A DNA stretch of 64,000 nucleotides, from positions 8,370,001-8,434,000 of the forward strand of contig CAJFCV020000004.1 in the NCBI GenBank assembly GCA_904066235.2, given 5' to 3'. A program made the position numbers and the translations under genes. The notes under the pieces were generated by a model that was not told where the DNA came from, did not search any database, and saw only the letters and a list, made by a program, of their open reading frames with translations. Source of the stretch: Bursaphelenchus xylophilus (Eukaryota; Nematoda; Chromadorea; Rhabditida; Aphelenchoididae). This document shows, piece by piece, positions 36,722 through 47,723 of this stretch (positions within the stretch are counted from its first letter, which is position 1; each line of letters begins with the position of its first letter).

Positions 36722-37311
36722 CTAATTATGAATGTTATGCCCAACAAGAACTGCTTCCGTTTCGCTCGAAGTGGCTGGCTGTGCTCCAAAAACAAAGTAG
36801 CCAACTCCAGCCCCCACGGCTATTGACAAGCCCAGCCACACTGAGAATGTCATGAATACCAGCATCAACAAATAACTCAAAATTATTTGAATTCCGAACA
36901 AACCGGTTTGCAATAGATGAAAAGGGTTGAACAGGCGGCTACAGTAGGATTTGGTGACTAATCTGGAAGCTTAAAAATGTTAGATTTTAGTCAGTAAATG
37001 GTAATTATCGAGTCATTAAGATGTGATGAAGGCTTACAATTTATCCTGACTCTTCCTTTCAACTGAAAGCCTCACAAATTTGAGGAATTCAAGGAGAACC
37101 GCCATAACAAACACGATCGCACAGCTGGCTGCCATATCTAGAAAAACGCAAAAAAAATCTTCTAATGTTTGTGAAATACTGTGATATTTTTGGAAGCAAC
37201 TGTTATGTTCGAATAGAAAGTCGTTAATTAATTACCTGTACTCGATTTGACCTGCCAGAACTTGAACAAAATGGTGTCATTAATAGTCGTATGAAGGTAC
37301 GTCCACATCAT
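36722..37311 (-). CDS. CTR-family copper transporter, paralog 1
   Basis: Three exons join in frame: 37236-37311, 37038-37137 and 36722-36962, giving 138 residues. MMWTYLHTTINDTILFKFW leads into helix 1 (ASCAIVFVMAVLLEFLKF). Helix 2 contains the copper-conducting MxxxM motif (LMLVFMTF), and helix 3 the GxxxG-type packing (VGAGVGYFVFG). A basic, charged loop (RLSVERKSQDK) joins helices 1 and 2. The protein should take up copper(I) at the plasma membrane or release it from endosomes. The start ATG 37311 is followed immediately by a second ATG at 37308. Downstream paralog 2 begins 145 bases after this stop. Confidence 0.9.
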
Positions 37312-39073
37312 CTTGAAGGTCTTGCTTTTGTGAGGTCAGAGATAAAAAAAATGTCTGCAAAAAAGATGCCAAATGGATTTTTTTAAAACTCGTTCCAAAA
37401 AAGTAAATCGACAATTAGGCAAAGTTTAAAAGCGTTTCTTATCGAATATCAACTTTTATCACATAAATAACATAATTAAAGCAATCTCATATCACTCATT
37501 TCAAAGTGATATGAGAGTATAACTAAAAACCCGACTTTAAATCATCATTTCTTCCACCTTGGGTTTTTATGCCCAGTTTTAGTAATGACCAAACCGTAGC
37601 GGTATTTTGGGAGACTTTTCAAAATCGTATATCCAAAAAGAAACACAGACAGAAACGTCAATTCGATCCCTATGTTAAGCCCATCGCTTTCTTTCCTTTT
37701 CTTTCCTCTGTCTTTTGACTAATTTCGAGGCTGCTGATAAGAGCCTTCCTTATTCGGTTTGAATTCATTCCGGTCAAATAAAAGACGCCTGATAGGTGCC
37801 ATTCTTCCCGATCTCACGTTTTAACGCCATTCCAATTCGTACAGTCAGGATGAATCTGGATCGTCGATGAAGGATTGGATCCGTGAAAAAGTAAAAAAAA
37901 GATATGATTACAGAGAAATGCAAATATACAAAAAATTTTTTACTTTAAATTTTTTGTTCAAATTGTTTGTAACCCAACCATTTACACATCCATTTCTATG
38001 TTAAATTTAAGATGAAACCTTTATTTTTTGCACTTGCGAAATTCTTTGACTCCAGTTTCTGCAAAGTGCGAGCAATATGTAAATCTCGCGTCCCTGGGAA
38101 AAATTGCAAGACATTTTTTTGTGAAAACTTTCATAAAAATCTACGAATTGAACTTCGATCACTTCGCCTGTTCCAAAAGATATTTCAATGTTATGGCAAC
38201 TCAAATGTAATCATGACTAAATGTCCGGCACTTTATTCTCAACCTCAATTATTTTTACCGTGATTAGGGCTTGTTTATTTGGGCTTTGATGCTTTCGCCT
38301 TGGGGCATTTCATTTTAAAAATATCTTCAATAAAAACAAAAATGTTCCAATGCCAGCGCTGCATCACCCCCCGAAGACCAAAGATCTCCAAACATTAGTA
38401 TACAGCTGGTGCCTACAATGTTTCCTGGCCACTCCCTGGCCATGTTTTTTGTTTATTCGGACACCAGAGATCTTTTTTTCCTTTCGAAAGTAACTCCGAA
38501 AAGGGAAAAGAGTGTGGCGAAAGGAGAGAGCTGTTTACTCTTTCGAAACACAAAAACAAAACAACATTCATATAAATAGCGAGAGGAATGAAATTCCCAA
38601 GGATTGCAAATGCTGTGTTTATCAGCCGGGAGGAGGGTTTTTGCTCTCCTTGATTACGGTAGGAGATCAATGAAGGCTTCGAGGATATTATACTATGTCG
38701 ACCGAGGAGTTTAGACCATTACTCTGCATTAATTCTGAATTAGTTCGTTCTATGGGCCCTGTAACAAGCTATATGGGTGATCTTGCAATAAAAACTCCTA
38801 AAACAAAAATTCTTTAGTAAATATTTATATTACTTTAGATAAAATCATGCTTTCATAGGTATATTTCTGATTGTAAAGTCGTGTTGTCAAGGGAATGTTG
38901 TTGTTGTAAAAAGCTTTATTTAGCTTCTACTGCCTTTTTAAGTCAAACTGATCTTGTTTTTGCCCTTTTTCCACCATGTTTTCCCGATAAACCGCGACCT
39001 CTCTAGTTTTCGAAATGTTAAACATGTTTTTGTTCTATTACCCGGTATCATTTCAGAAATATACGAAACCAAA
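37312..39073. other. Divergent upstream region of CTR and LEA genes
   Basis: Holds promoters of the copper transporter pair and the LEA gene. A 12-bp hairpin (TCTCATATCACT ... AGTGATATGAGA, 37485-37516) lies about 180 bases upstream of the CTR start. A worn family D fragment (GTTTCTGCAAAGTGCGAGCA) lies at about 38065. An acceptor (GTATCATTTCAG) at 39056 just before the LEA start suggests trans-splicing. No gene seen. Confidence 0.45.
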
Positions 39074-42000
39074 ATGAAATTACTTTCAATCTTACTGTTT
39101 GTTCTGGTCCTCTTCGTTTCAACGGCGCAATTTGTAAGTTTCATACAAAAATCAATAAATTTAGCCCGTACGCCAAAAAAATATTGATTTTTTTGACGAT
39201 TTTTATTTTTTCAGTACGCAGATGATACGATTGGAGACAAGCTCAGTTCTGCTGGTGATAAGATCTCTGAAACGGCTTCGGATGCTAAGGAAAAGGTGAA
39301 GGATGCGGTGAATCGGGTTCGCCGAACAGTTGAAGGAGTAATGAACGAAGCTGGGGATACCCTCGAAGCCGGCAAACGAAAGGCTGGGGAAAATTACGAA
39401 GCCGCTAAAGACAATGTCGGAGGTGTTTATCAGAGCACCAAGGACAAAACTCTGCAAGGAGTAGACGAAGCCAGTGAGTTTTATCTATTTTTTTTTTCTT
39501 GTCCTGTGTCAGTCTATGCGCAACATGATTTTTGGCAAAATTAAATGCAAGAATAACTTTTGAGGAGTAAAATTGTTTCTCCATGTTGTACACGTCCTAG
39601 TCAAGCTTCGCCAGATGAATCCTTGTCCATTTCTGTCCGATTCTGTTATTTTTCGAATGATGTGTGTCTGTGTTTAGACGCGTGTTATAAGGACGATTGT
39701 CCGGACGATCATATCCCGCGCACTCGAAAAGAATTGGCCGAGGATTTGTCGTACGAGGCTCGGATGGGCTTCACCCATTCTGAAGAGCGACTCCAGGAAT
39801 TGAGTAATTGTTTTGTTGTGATTTGTGTTCTTGTTGTTTTAGTGTGGGTCAATTTCTAATGTTTGATTTTTCAGAGGACAAGGTTGGTGAAGCCAAAGAA
39901 GAGTCTAAAACCATCGGACAAACGATTGCGGACAAGGTTGGATCAGCCAGTAAGTTGGTTTATTACTTTTTTATATTTAACAAAAGCAAGTTGTCGAACT
40001 AGTTCAATACTTATAAATTTTCAGAGGACTCCGTTGTTGGCACGTTGAAAGATGCCGGGGGCAAAGTCGGCGATTTCGCTGCCAGCGTCCGCGACACTGT
40101 CACCGGTGGTGCTGAAGATGCTAAAGACTCTGCCAAAGAAACTGGACAGGCTGCCAAAGAAAAAGCTCAAAATGCCGGGGCTTCAGTGAGGTCCGGTGCT
40201 TCTGATGCCGCCGATTACGTGAAGGACAAGGCCCAAGCAGCCGGTCAATTCACTGGAGAGAAGTTTGATCAGGCCAAGAACAAGGTCGGAGACGCGGCCG
40301 ATGGAATGAATGATGCCATGAGAGTCGCTCGCAGTGGAGTTGGAGACGCCTGGGAAGGGACGAAGGACAAGGCTGGAAACGCTGCTGATTCTGTAAAATC
40401 TGGAGCTGGTAGTGTCGCCGATACCGCCTCGAATGTATGGGAAGGAGCTAAAGACAAGGCCGGAAATGCAGCTGATTCGATCAAGTCCGGAGCTTCTGAT
40501 GCCTCTGATTATGTTGGAGACAAGTACCAGCAGGCCAAGGATAAGGTCCACGAAAACACTCGGGTCATAAGGGACGTTGGAGACGATATCAAGGACAAAG
40601 CTTCGGATGCGGCGGATGCTGTCAGCGAGAAGTATAATCAAGCCAAGGATAAGGTCAACGATGCTGTCAGAGACAAGAGAACTGTTGGCGAAGACATCAA
40701 GCAAAAGGCTTCTGATGCCGCGGATTCAATCAAGTCCGGAGCTTCTGATGCCTCTGATTATGTTGGAGACAAGTACCAGCAGGCCAAGGATAAGGTCCAC
40801 GAAAACACTCGGGTCATAAGGGACGTTGGAGACGATATCAAGGACAAAGCTTCGGATGCGGCGGATGCTGTCAGCGAGAAGTATAATCAAGCCAAGGATA
40901 AGGTCAACGATGCTGTCAGAGACAAGAGAACTGTTGGCGAAGACATCAAGCAAAAGGCTTCTGATGCCGCGGATTCAATCAAGTCCGGAGCTTCTGATGC
41001 CTCTGATTATGTTGGCGACAAGTACCAGCAGGCCAAGGATAAGGCCACTAGAGTCAAGAGAGACGTTGGAGACGATATCAAGGAAAAGGCTGCTGATGCG
41101 GCGGATGCTGTCAGCGACAAGTATAACCAGGCCAAAGATAAGGTCAGCGAAGCCGTCCGAGACAAGAGAACTGTTGGCGAAGACATCAAGAACAAAGCAT
41201 CGGATGCCGCGGACTCTGTAAAGTCTGGAGCTTCAAGCGCTGCAGATGCAATGGGTGACAAGTATCATCAAGCCGAAGAAAAAGTGAAGGATGTCGTCAG
41301 AGACAAGAGAGATGCTGTTGAAGATCGATTGAGAAGGGCCAGAGACACTACTGGAAAAGTTGGTAAGTAAGCTTCAAGAATGTTATGTTGTCCCGGCTAT
41401 CTGTCCTACGTTTCTTGTCATCGGCTTATGGGGGAAATAGGAATTTTTGGTTTGTATTTACGATATTATTGAACGACGTCCGTTTCTTGCTCTCTAATAG
41501 TCTTATCTAAACGAAAATTAAGGTGCTAATATAATATCTAAGCTGACGGAATAAGAGAAAATCTTGACAGTAGCGGGGTTTAGGCTGAATCGCCCTTTTG
41601 TGATTTTAAACGCTACCCAAATCTCCAGCTTGCTGCGCTCTACTCATGCTAAAACTTCCCCTTGCTGATCGCGCTCCTTAGTTGTCAAACCCTTTTTATG
41701 TTATCCTTTTCATTTCTAGAAGGCGAAGAGAGTTGCGACCCGAGTACCGACAGTTATTACTGTGTCGGGCATGTCTTGCACTCCGTTAAGCGTCGTGCCA
41801 GCGATGTTGTCACACATTTATACAGTTTTATCGAGGACCCTGATCTCCTTACCTAAACATCTTTCGTAATCTCTATTTTCTTGTTGTATGTATTTTGTGT
41901 ATATGTTGTTTGCCTTTCATAAATTTATTATGTATATTTTTGGAAGAGTTTCTTACTGCATTTTGTGATATATTAATCTTTCCGGACAGTAGCGGAAGTG

Positions 42001-42674
42001 ATTTGGGCGGCATGTACTGTGAAACAAAATTTCACTTTGCACTGTGCGCTTTTCAAAAAAGGTTGGAACCCGCACAGTGCAATTCGAAATCGCGATGTCT
42101 CGAGCCACATTGAAGAAATCAGGGAAGGAAACGCGATAAAGCCCTTGCCCTTTGCACTGTGCGAATTGTTTTTTCGGTCGTTCGCAACCTGCCTTTTCGT
42201 TTCCTGAAAAAGGCCCAAAATTATTCCAGTGACTTTCTGAAAAGACTTGTATACGATTTTTTTCCATGTGTTATATTTTCCAACAACATCCAAATTGCAG
42301 GACAAGGAGCTGGAGAAATTAAAGAGGGCGCTGGAAAGATTGCCTCGGGCATTGGCGAAGGTGCTTCAAATGCTGCTGGTGCTGTGAAGGACACGGTCGG
42401 CGACGCCGCTTCCGCTACATACAGAGGCGCTGGAAACGTTGCCTCAGGCATTGGTGAGGGTGTCTCAAATGCCGCTGGCGCTGTGAAGGACACGGTCGGC
42501 GACGCTGCCTCCGCTACGTATCACGGCGCTGCGAATGCGGCTGGATCGGTCAAAGAGGGAGTCAGCTCTGTTGCCTCGGGTGCCGCGAACAAAGCCAATC
42601 AAGGAAAAGACGCCTTAGGGCGTACTATCGAACGTGCTGGTCAGTCCATCCAGAGTGAGGGTAGTCGTCCATAA
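39074..42674 (+). CDS. Secreted group-3 LEA (late embryogenesis abundant) protein
   Basis: Exons 39074-39133, 39215-39473, 39678-39803, 39875-39949, 40025-41362 and 42301-42674 join in frame to 743 residues. A signal peptide (LLSILLFVLVLFVSTAQF) is followed by YADDTIGDKLSS and then almost only Ala/Lys/Asp/Glu/Gly-rich amphipathic repeats of the LEA group-3 type, such as SDAADSIKSGASDASDY and VGDKYQQAKDKV. Such proteins are disordered when wet, fold to helices on drying and shield proteins and membranes; many nematodes induce them in desiccation. Exon 3 is unlike the rest, with DACYKDDCPDDH. Every intron after the first is phase 1, so internal exons can be skipped without a frame change. An alternative last exon is at 41720-41856. 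The export signal means it would act in the ER, pseudocoelom or matrix rather than the cytosol. Confidence 0.92.
40478..40975 (+). repeat. 249-bp in-frame tandem repeat in the LEA coding region
   Basis: Two adjacent units of 249 bases (83 codons) are almost identical at base level; the shifted-frame reading starting at 40577 recurs at 40826. A third, more diverged unit runs to about 41220. Each unit encodes SIKSGASDASDYVGDKYQQA and then a block with RVIRDVGDDIKDKAS and RDKRTVGEDIKQKAS. Confidence 0.93.
41720..41856 (+). CDS. Alternative last exon of the LEA gene
   Basis: An acceptor CATTTCTAG at 41711-41719 opens a 137-base exon that joins in phase to the donor at 41362, exactly as the exon at 42301 does. 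It encodes a 45-residue non-LEA tail with two cysteines (EESCDPSTDSYYCVGH) and ends in YSFIEDPDLLT with a TAA. Using it gives a 664-residue protein. Skipping it gives the 743-residue form with the Gly/Ala-rich end. That both last exons keep frame argues for real alternative splicing or polyadenylation. Confidence 0.7.
41978..42240. mobile_element. Family C inverted-repeat element in LEA intron
   Basis: Shares TTTCACTTTGCACTGTGCGC and the inverted TTTGCACTGTGCGAATTG core with the two family C copies in the carbonic anhydrase gene, with worn ends (CTTTCCGGACAGTAGCGG left, CCAGTGACTTTCTG right). It sits between the two alternative last exons of the LEA gene. Confidence 0.65.
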
Positions 42675-43054
42675 AATGGTGGCATAATTTAAATACAGTA
42701 TTAATTTTCATGATTAATTTGTAATAATTGCGCTATTTCTTTTGATGCTGTTTATGATTTCCGTATTCTTTCTTCAGAATTCAATTGTAAACTCTAAGCT
42801 TTATCTTTCTTCTTGCCGTTGATGTGTATTTGGTACTAGTCTGATCAAACCCGCATTTAAAATTGTAGATTTGCATTTATGTAAATAAAATCACCGACTA
42901 GATATTCTTTGAGTTCTCAGTTCAAATATTTGAGGGCGTTTTGTCATGACAACAAGCAAACGAGAGAGGAATAAATAAAATATGGAGATCGGGGTACAAT
43001 AGAAGTATGTATTCCTAAGAAAATGGAGACTGTAAAAGGCAAAAGAAGACGACC

Positions 43055-45809
43055 TTATTCGTGCTCACTACCTGACTTCCCATTCTCACTTCGGCCATTC
43101 TGCCGATGTTCACTCTCATCCCGATGTTTGAGGACGAACGAAGAGCGTATTTTTCGACCTTCCAGTGGTTGAATATTTCGCACATTACTTTTGACAATCG
43201 AACGGAGCACTTCCATCTGAAAAATATTAAAATTACAAAAATTTTTGTCTGTCCAGAAAGTCGCTGGAGCGCGATTTTTGGTGTTTGCACTGTGCATTTC
43301 AGTGAACAAAGTGTCAGGGTGCGAGCGACAGACCATTCGCACGGTGCAAAGAGCAAGGCGTTTTCGCGGTTTCTTCTCTGATTTCTTCAATGTCGCTGCT
43401 CTTGTTTTCGCGTTGCACTGTGCCCTTTCCGCTTTTTTGAAAAACGCACAGTGCAAAGTGAATTTTTCTTTTCTTACAGTGCATGTCGCCGAAGTTTGGT
43501 CTTTTCGGCAACTTTCCGGAATTTAGGGAAGAGCTTTTTGTTGTTGGAATACGGAGATTTAAATGCATTATAAAAAATCGTCAACTTTGACATGCAGAAC
43601 GCTTTCAATATGCAATGCACAGATAAAAGCAAAGTTCCATCTCCATGGAAGCCGCCAGAATTGGTGAAATCCCCTCACCTGAGAATGACCAATATGCACA
43701 TGCCTCCGCAGAATGGTCCAGATCACACATTCGTCGTGTGGTGGCGTTGTCAGAGACCCGTGGTACGTGTAGAAAAAGTGCTTATCAGGCATCAGGAGGT
43801 TGAGGTCAAAGTTGGGATTCACTTTGGCCTTCTTGTCCGAATTTCGTTGAGCAAATTTAATGGAATCTATCAGAGGTTCGAAGGCCATGTTATTGTGGGC
43901 GTGTTCCTAAAAAATAAGGATTAGGGGGTTTCGTAAAAAAACAGGAAAGAGATTTTGTCGATCAAATTTGGGCCAGTGGTAATTTTAAGAGCCAATGGTG
44001 CATTCAAAGTAATCGGTGGTCTTCGGGGATAAAAGATTATGAAAAAGGAAGAGTGACTGTCGGAGGAAAATCTTTTATTTTTTTTTGTAGCCTTATCCTA
44101 GTCCGTCCGGAAAGTCGCCGGACGGAAATCGGCGACATACACTGTGAGAAAAAGGTCAGGGTGCGAGCGACAGCCGAAGAAACACCTATTGCACCGTGCA
44201 AAAGGCAAGAAATTGCACAGTGCAAAGTGAACTTTCGTTTTCGCAGAGTGCATGTCGCCAATTTCCGTCCGGCGACTTTCCGGACGGACTAGTCTTTCCG
44301 GGCATTGCGCGGAAAATGACAATTTCTTTCGAGAGTTTGGTGGATCACATATACAACATTCCTTCTATCAAACCTTAAAACTCACGTGTATAAAAATGGC
44401 AAGTACCGTCATCCCATCGGCATGTTTGAAAGCGTTCTCCGACGTCCCATAACTCGTGTTCCAGAAGACACAGTGGATCTAAACACATTCAAGTTACAGT
44501 AACCGCCTTCCATTTCTCTTGTGATACAAATTGATATCACGCTGCAAGTCCGTGATTCCTTCAAGACCTCTATTTCTATTGTATTCTAATGGCACTCGTG
44601 CTGCATTCTCTATGTTGTTGTTTTTATGTATCACAGCATACAAAATCGAGTACTTTCATTCGAAAAACAGAACCCGCACTTGCACGTAAAGCAATCTTGT
44701 TTGCCCTATAAACACCTACCTCACCGGAGTAGGGTTTTCCGTTCAGAAAGTGCTCACTTCCGCACTTTTTGTTCTCGCCCCAATGCGCGTGAAACTGCGC
44801 CAGTCGGTACTCATTTCCGTAGGGCAGATGGGTGCCGGCTATCGAGGACTTGGCTCCATTCTTCATCCACACGTTGAAACCTTTCTTTGTCACCTGGAAT
44901 AGGAGGTGAGCAATTCAGGGGCACTCTTTGGACAAGCAAGAAAACGAGTAATAAGAGATATGGCTATCTGGAAAATTACAATTGCTTATAAATCTAGCTA
45001 TGTAACGGCTAGCAAAGGAGTTAGATGGCTAGCCATAACTATATCTAAATTGAGCCTATGAGCTGGATTGGTATTCAGTATAATTTATCTAAGGTCATCA
45101 AGCCAATCCAACTCCTGGGCAAGCCGTTTGGCCATCGGAATAAGTAGATCTTAAGTCATCACTTTCATCTGCCCGAAACTAAACGCCGCAAAAACCTCGA
45201 GATTTGATATAATGAACTCGATACACCGTATTCTTTCGATGACATGGGACTTACTCAGAATTTGTTCTTAAGAAACTGAATTTTGAGAAAACATAACAAT
45301 GGTATGAGTAAGAGCAAAGTTCGAGTCCATTCATCGAACATTTATTTGCAACCACTTCCAGTTTTTCCAAAATTATACAGCCTTATGTTAACGCTTACCT
45401 CAACAGTATCGGCATCTCCGATCTCATAATTAATCTTTAGCTTTGAGCTCTTCAAACTCGGATCATGAATCACGGCCGAAGTGACGATATCAATGGGACT
45501 CTGCTGATGACCATCTGCATCTGCAATTGCGCCTGAAAGCTTATTGAGACTCACTCTTCAAAGTCATTTTTCAAATGATTGCAATATCAAAAGCTAGCAG
45601 TCAGCAAAACCTTCTCAAGCACCGAGAATTAAAACAGCAGATAATAGAAAAGTTGTCAAAGTTGAAATAAATACAATTTCGAAGGTATTAAGAGACGTAG
45701 TTGGAAGGGGGAGTCAAGATACGAAGGCGGGCCTTCGTATCTTGCATAATTGTGGTGAATTATTTAGATACTCACCTTTCTCCGCCGATTTCCCGTTTTT
45801 ATTCACCAT
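43055..45809 (-). CDS. Alpha-carbonic anhydrase
   Basis: Six exons join in frame: 45776-45809, 45399-45532, 44720-44893, 44386-44478, 43679-43906 and 43055-43216, giving 274 residues. Family marks: DGHQQSPIDIVTS, RLAQFHAHWGENKKCGSEH (two zinc histidines), EIHCVFWNTSYG (third zinc histidine) and YHGSLTTPPHDECVIW (Thr199 region). The zinc site is complete. At the place of the proton-shuttle His64 (NxGHSF in fast isoforms) the sequence reads KKGFNVWM, so a Phe seems to stand there, which would predict slower CO2 hydration. There is no signal peptide; the N-terminus is MVNKNGKSAEK, so it should be cytosolic. The tail is charged and polar (HRDESEHRQNGRSENGKSGS). Two family C elements lie in introns 4 and 5. 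Confidence 0.94.
43251..43520. mobile_element. Family C inverted-repeat element, in last intron of carbonic anhydrase
   Basis: Left GTCCAGAAAGTCGCTGGAGC and right GGCAACTTTCCGGA, with the shared core GGTGCGAGCGACAGACCATT and GCACAGTGCAAAGTGAATTT. It matches the cleaner copy at 44098-44292. Confidence 0.75.
44098..44292. mobile_element. Family C inverted-repeat element, intact ends
   Basis: Starts CTAGTCCGTCCGGAAAGTCG and ends CGACTTTCCGGACGGACTAG, perfect inverted copies, followed inward by GACGGAAATCGGCGACAT and its complement ATGTCGCCAATTTCCGTC. CTAG at both ends fits TA duplication. 195 bases, no coding capacity; lies in intron 4 of carbonic anhydrase. Confidence 0.9.
45715..45744. repeat. 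Perfect 14-bp hairpin in carbonic anhydrase intron 1
   Basis: CAAGATACGAAGGC, a two-base GG loop, then GCCTTCGTATCTTG. It lies 31 bases inside the intron from the first exon. No U-run follows, and function is unknown. Confidence 0.8.
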
Positions 45810-47723
45810 GCCTTAGGGCCAATATGGCAGAAGCAGGCGTTGAAAAGACTAATTCCGTGGAATCACTAATCGCCTTCTCTCCTAAAGCAGTTGGGCATTC
45901 ATTTGCATGCTTAAGTACGTGTTCGAGAAGTCAAAAAAGCGATAAAAGAAACATGGCTCGCTAACGAAGTTATTTCAGCCGTAGAAAAAAGATAATGTAA
46001 TACTGCGGGGAGTATCTTTTGTTGTGTATAGTAGAGCTACGACGCTATTTATTCGGGCTAAATAGTGTCACGGAGTTACAAGAGCATGAGACGGATAATC
46101 CGATTGCTTTGACGCCTTAATTACAGACTCTTCACACTTGAACGAGGCCCACAAAGACGATGACGTATGTCCGGGAAAATTCGGAAAAAGAGGCAACTCT
46201 TGGTATGGGATTACTCTTTGTGGGTATTTACGTCGATTCAGGGGTTGTAAGGGAAGAAGACGTCAAATGAAGATGGTCCCCATGAAATGAAGACAAAGTT
46301 GGAGGGCTACAAAGATGTTTACTGCAAATTGCGGGTGATTAAAGTATCTTTTAAAACATACTTTGGCCTGACTTTTAAACAGTAAAAACCTTGTATACAA
46401 AAAATAAAAATGCAACTTGCTAAAAAACTTGAAAAAATACACCTTCAGGGCCTCTCCCAAGGGCTGTTTCCTTTTTAGGGCCTCGTTAAAGCCCGTTAGC
46501 ATCCAACAAAACCCTCTTCAATGCACTTTACACATCAACGGAGAAGAATACGTATAATAATAAGCTCAAAAAGGCCTAATTCCTTGGCCTCGCCCCACAC
46601 CTTCCACAACAAAACGCCACCTTTTCCGGCACAGTTCAAAGACTCCCCGGAGCTGTTCTTTTGCCGTCTACGTATTCCGTATTCCCCTCACCGCACATTG
46701 TTAATGCCCACTGCACTTTAAGGCAGTCATCCGTTCCGGGGTTTTTAAATACCAGGCCGCGTTGCCGTGGAATGTTATGGGTATGAAACTGGGCCCAACG
46801 TCAAAAAAGCCGTTCTATTTGTTTCCGCAAATTTTTACGAGCTTTTTTGGGTCATTTTAGAGCAAAAAGTTATTCAAAATAAAAAATATTATATTATGAT
46901 GCCTTTCCTAAACCATAGAACACTTTATTGGCCGGAATTTGAGCCGGCCACACAGTAAATTGAATGAAGTCATATACACCCGGCCCAGTGTAATATAAGA
47001 AATAGCGCAAAAAGGAGGAAATTCGAGCGGATTATGACGATAAAAACCAAGATTTGCAAAAAGCGTAGAATACTTGACACAACATTATACCGTTTGCAGT
47101 CTTCTGGAGACAATATTATTAAATAGGAATAAAGAAGAGTCTTGAACACGTTTCCCCTCGTCTTGAAGCTCACAAAAAAGGAAACGGATTTGGCGAAAAC
47201 ACTCGCAAAGCCAGAGCGGCGAAAAACTGCCTAGTGGAATCTTCTTTCATGGCCTCAAGGCCGGAAAACTTTTCTCCTACAAAGAAGACAGGGTCTTTAA
47301 TGCAAACCAAGTTGGGGCTACATTTTGTGAGCCAGACGACCACAATTACAGACAAAATAAACAACTACAATATGCGTCCGTTAGAGGGTACGGTAAAGCG
47401 AAGTACGCTCGTTTCGTAGTCTGTACGCGGAAGTAACGTATCCTTCAAAGAAAAATTAGATTTGCATAACAAAGCACAAGCACTTTGAAATGACATGTGA
47501 GGGTAGTAACAGACATAAATGACTTCCGACGTTCAAACAGACCACATACCACTAAAAAACTCTATTCCGATACTTTGGCCAATAATTTTGCTCATCAATA
47601 ACCGTTTTCTCTAACACCAAATAATAAAATAATTTTAGACCTATAAGCAATAGCAATACCAGAAAAAATAACTCCAGAATATCTAATAATATTACACGTT
47701 TATTGTCATAACTTATCAGTGGG
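45810..47723. other. 1.9 kb intergenic region
   Basis: Upstream of carbonic anhydrase and 3' of SEC13. Poly-A/T-rich with no supported gene, RNA or repeat pair; open frames are under 85 codons and without features. Confidence 0.45.

Noticed and set aside
40478..41220. Tandem repeats as a possible CRISPR-like or satellite array
   Set aside because: The period is 249 bases, in frame, without distinct spacers; it is protein repeat structure in a eukaryote.
40183..41261. Minus-strand frames of up to 173 codons opposite the LEA exon
   Set aside because: Biased Ala/Lys/Asp codons of the LEA repeats leave the antisense frames open by composition; their repetition follows the 249-bp unit.
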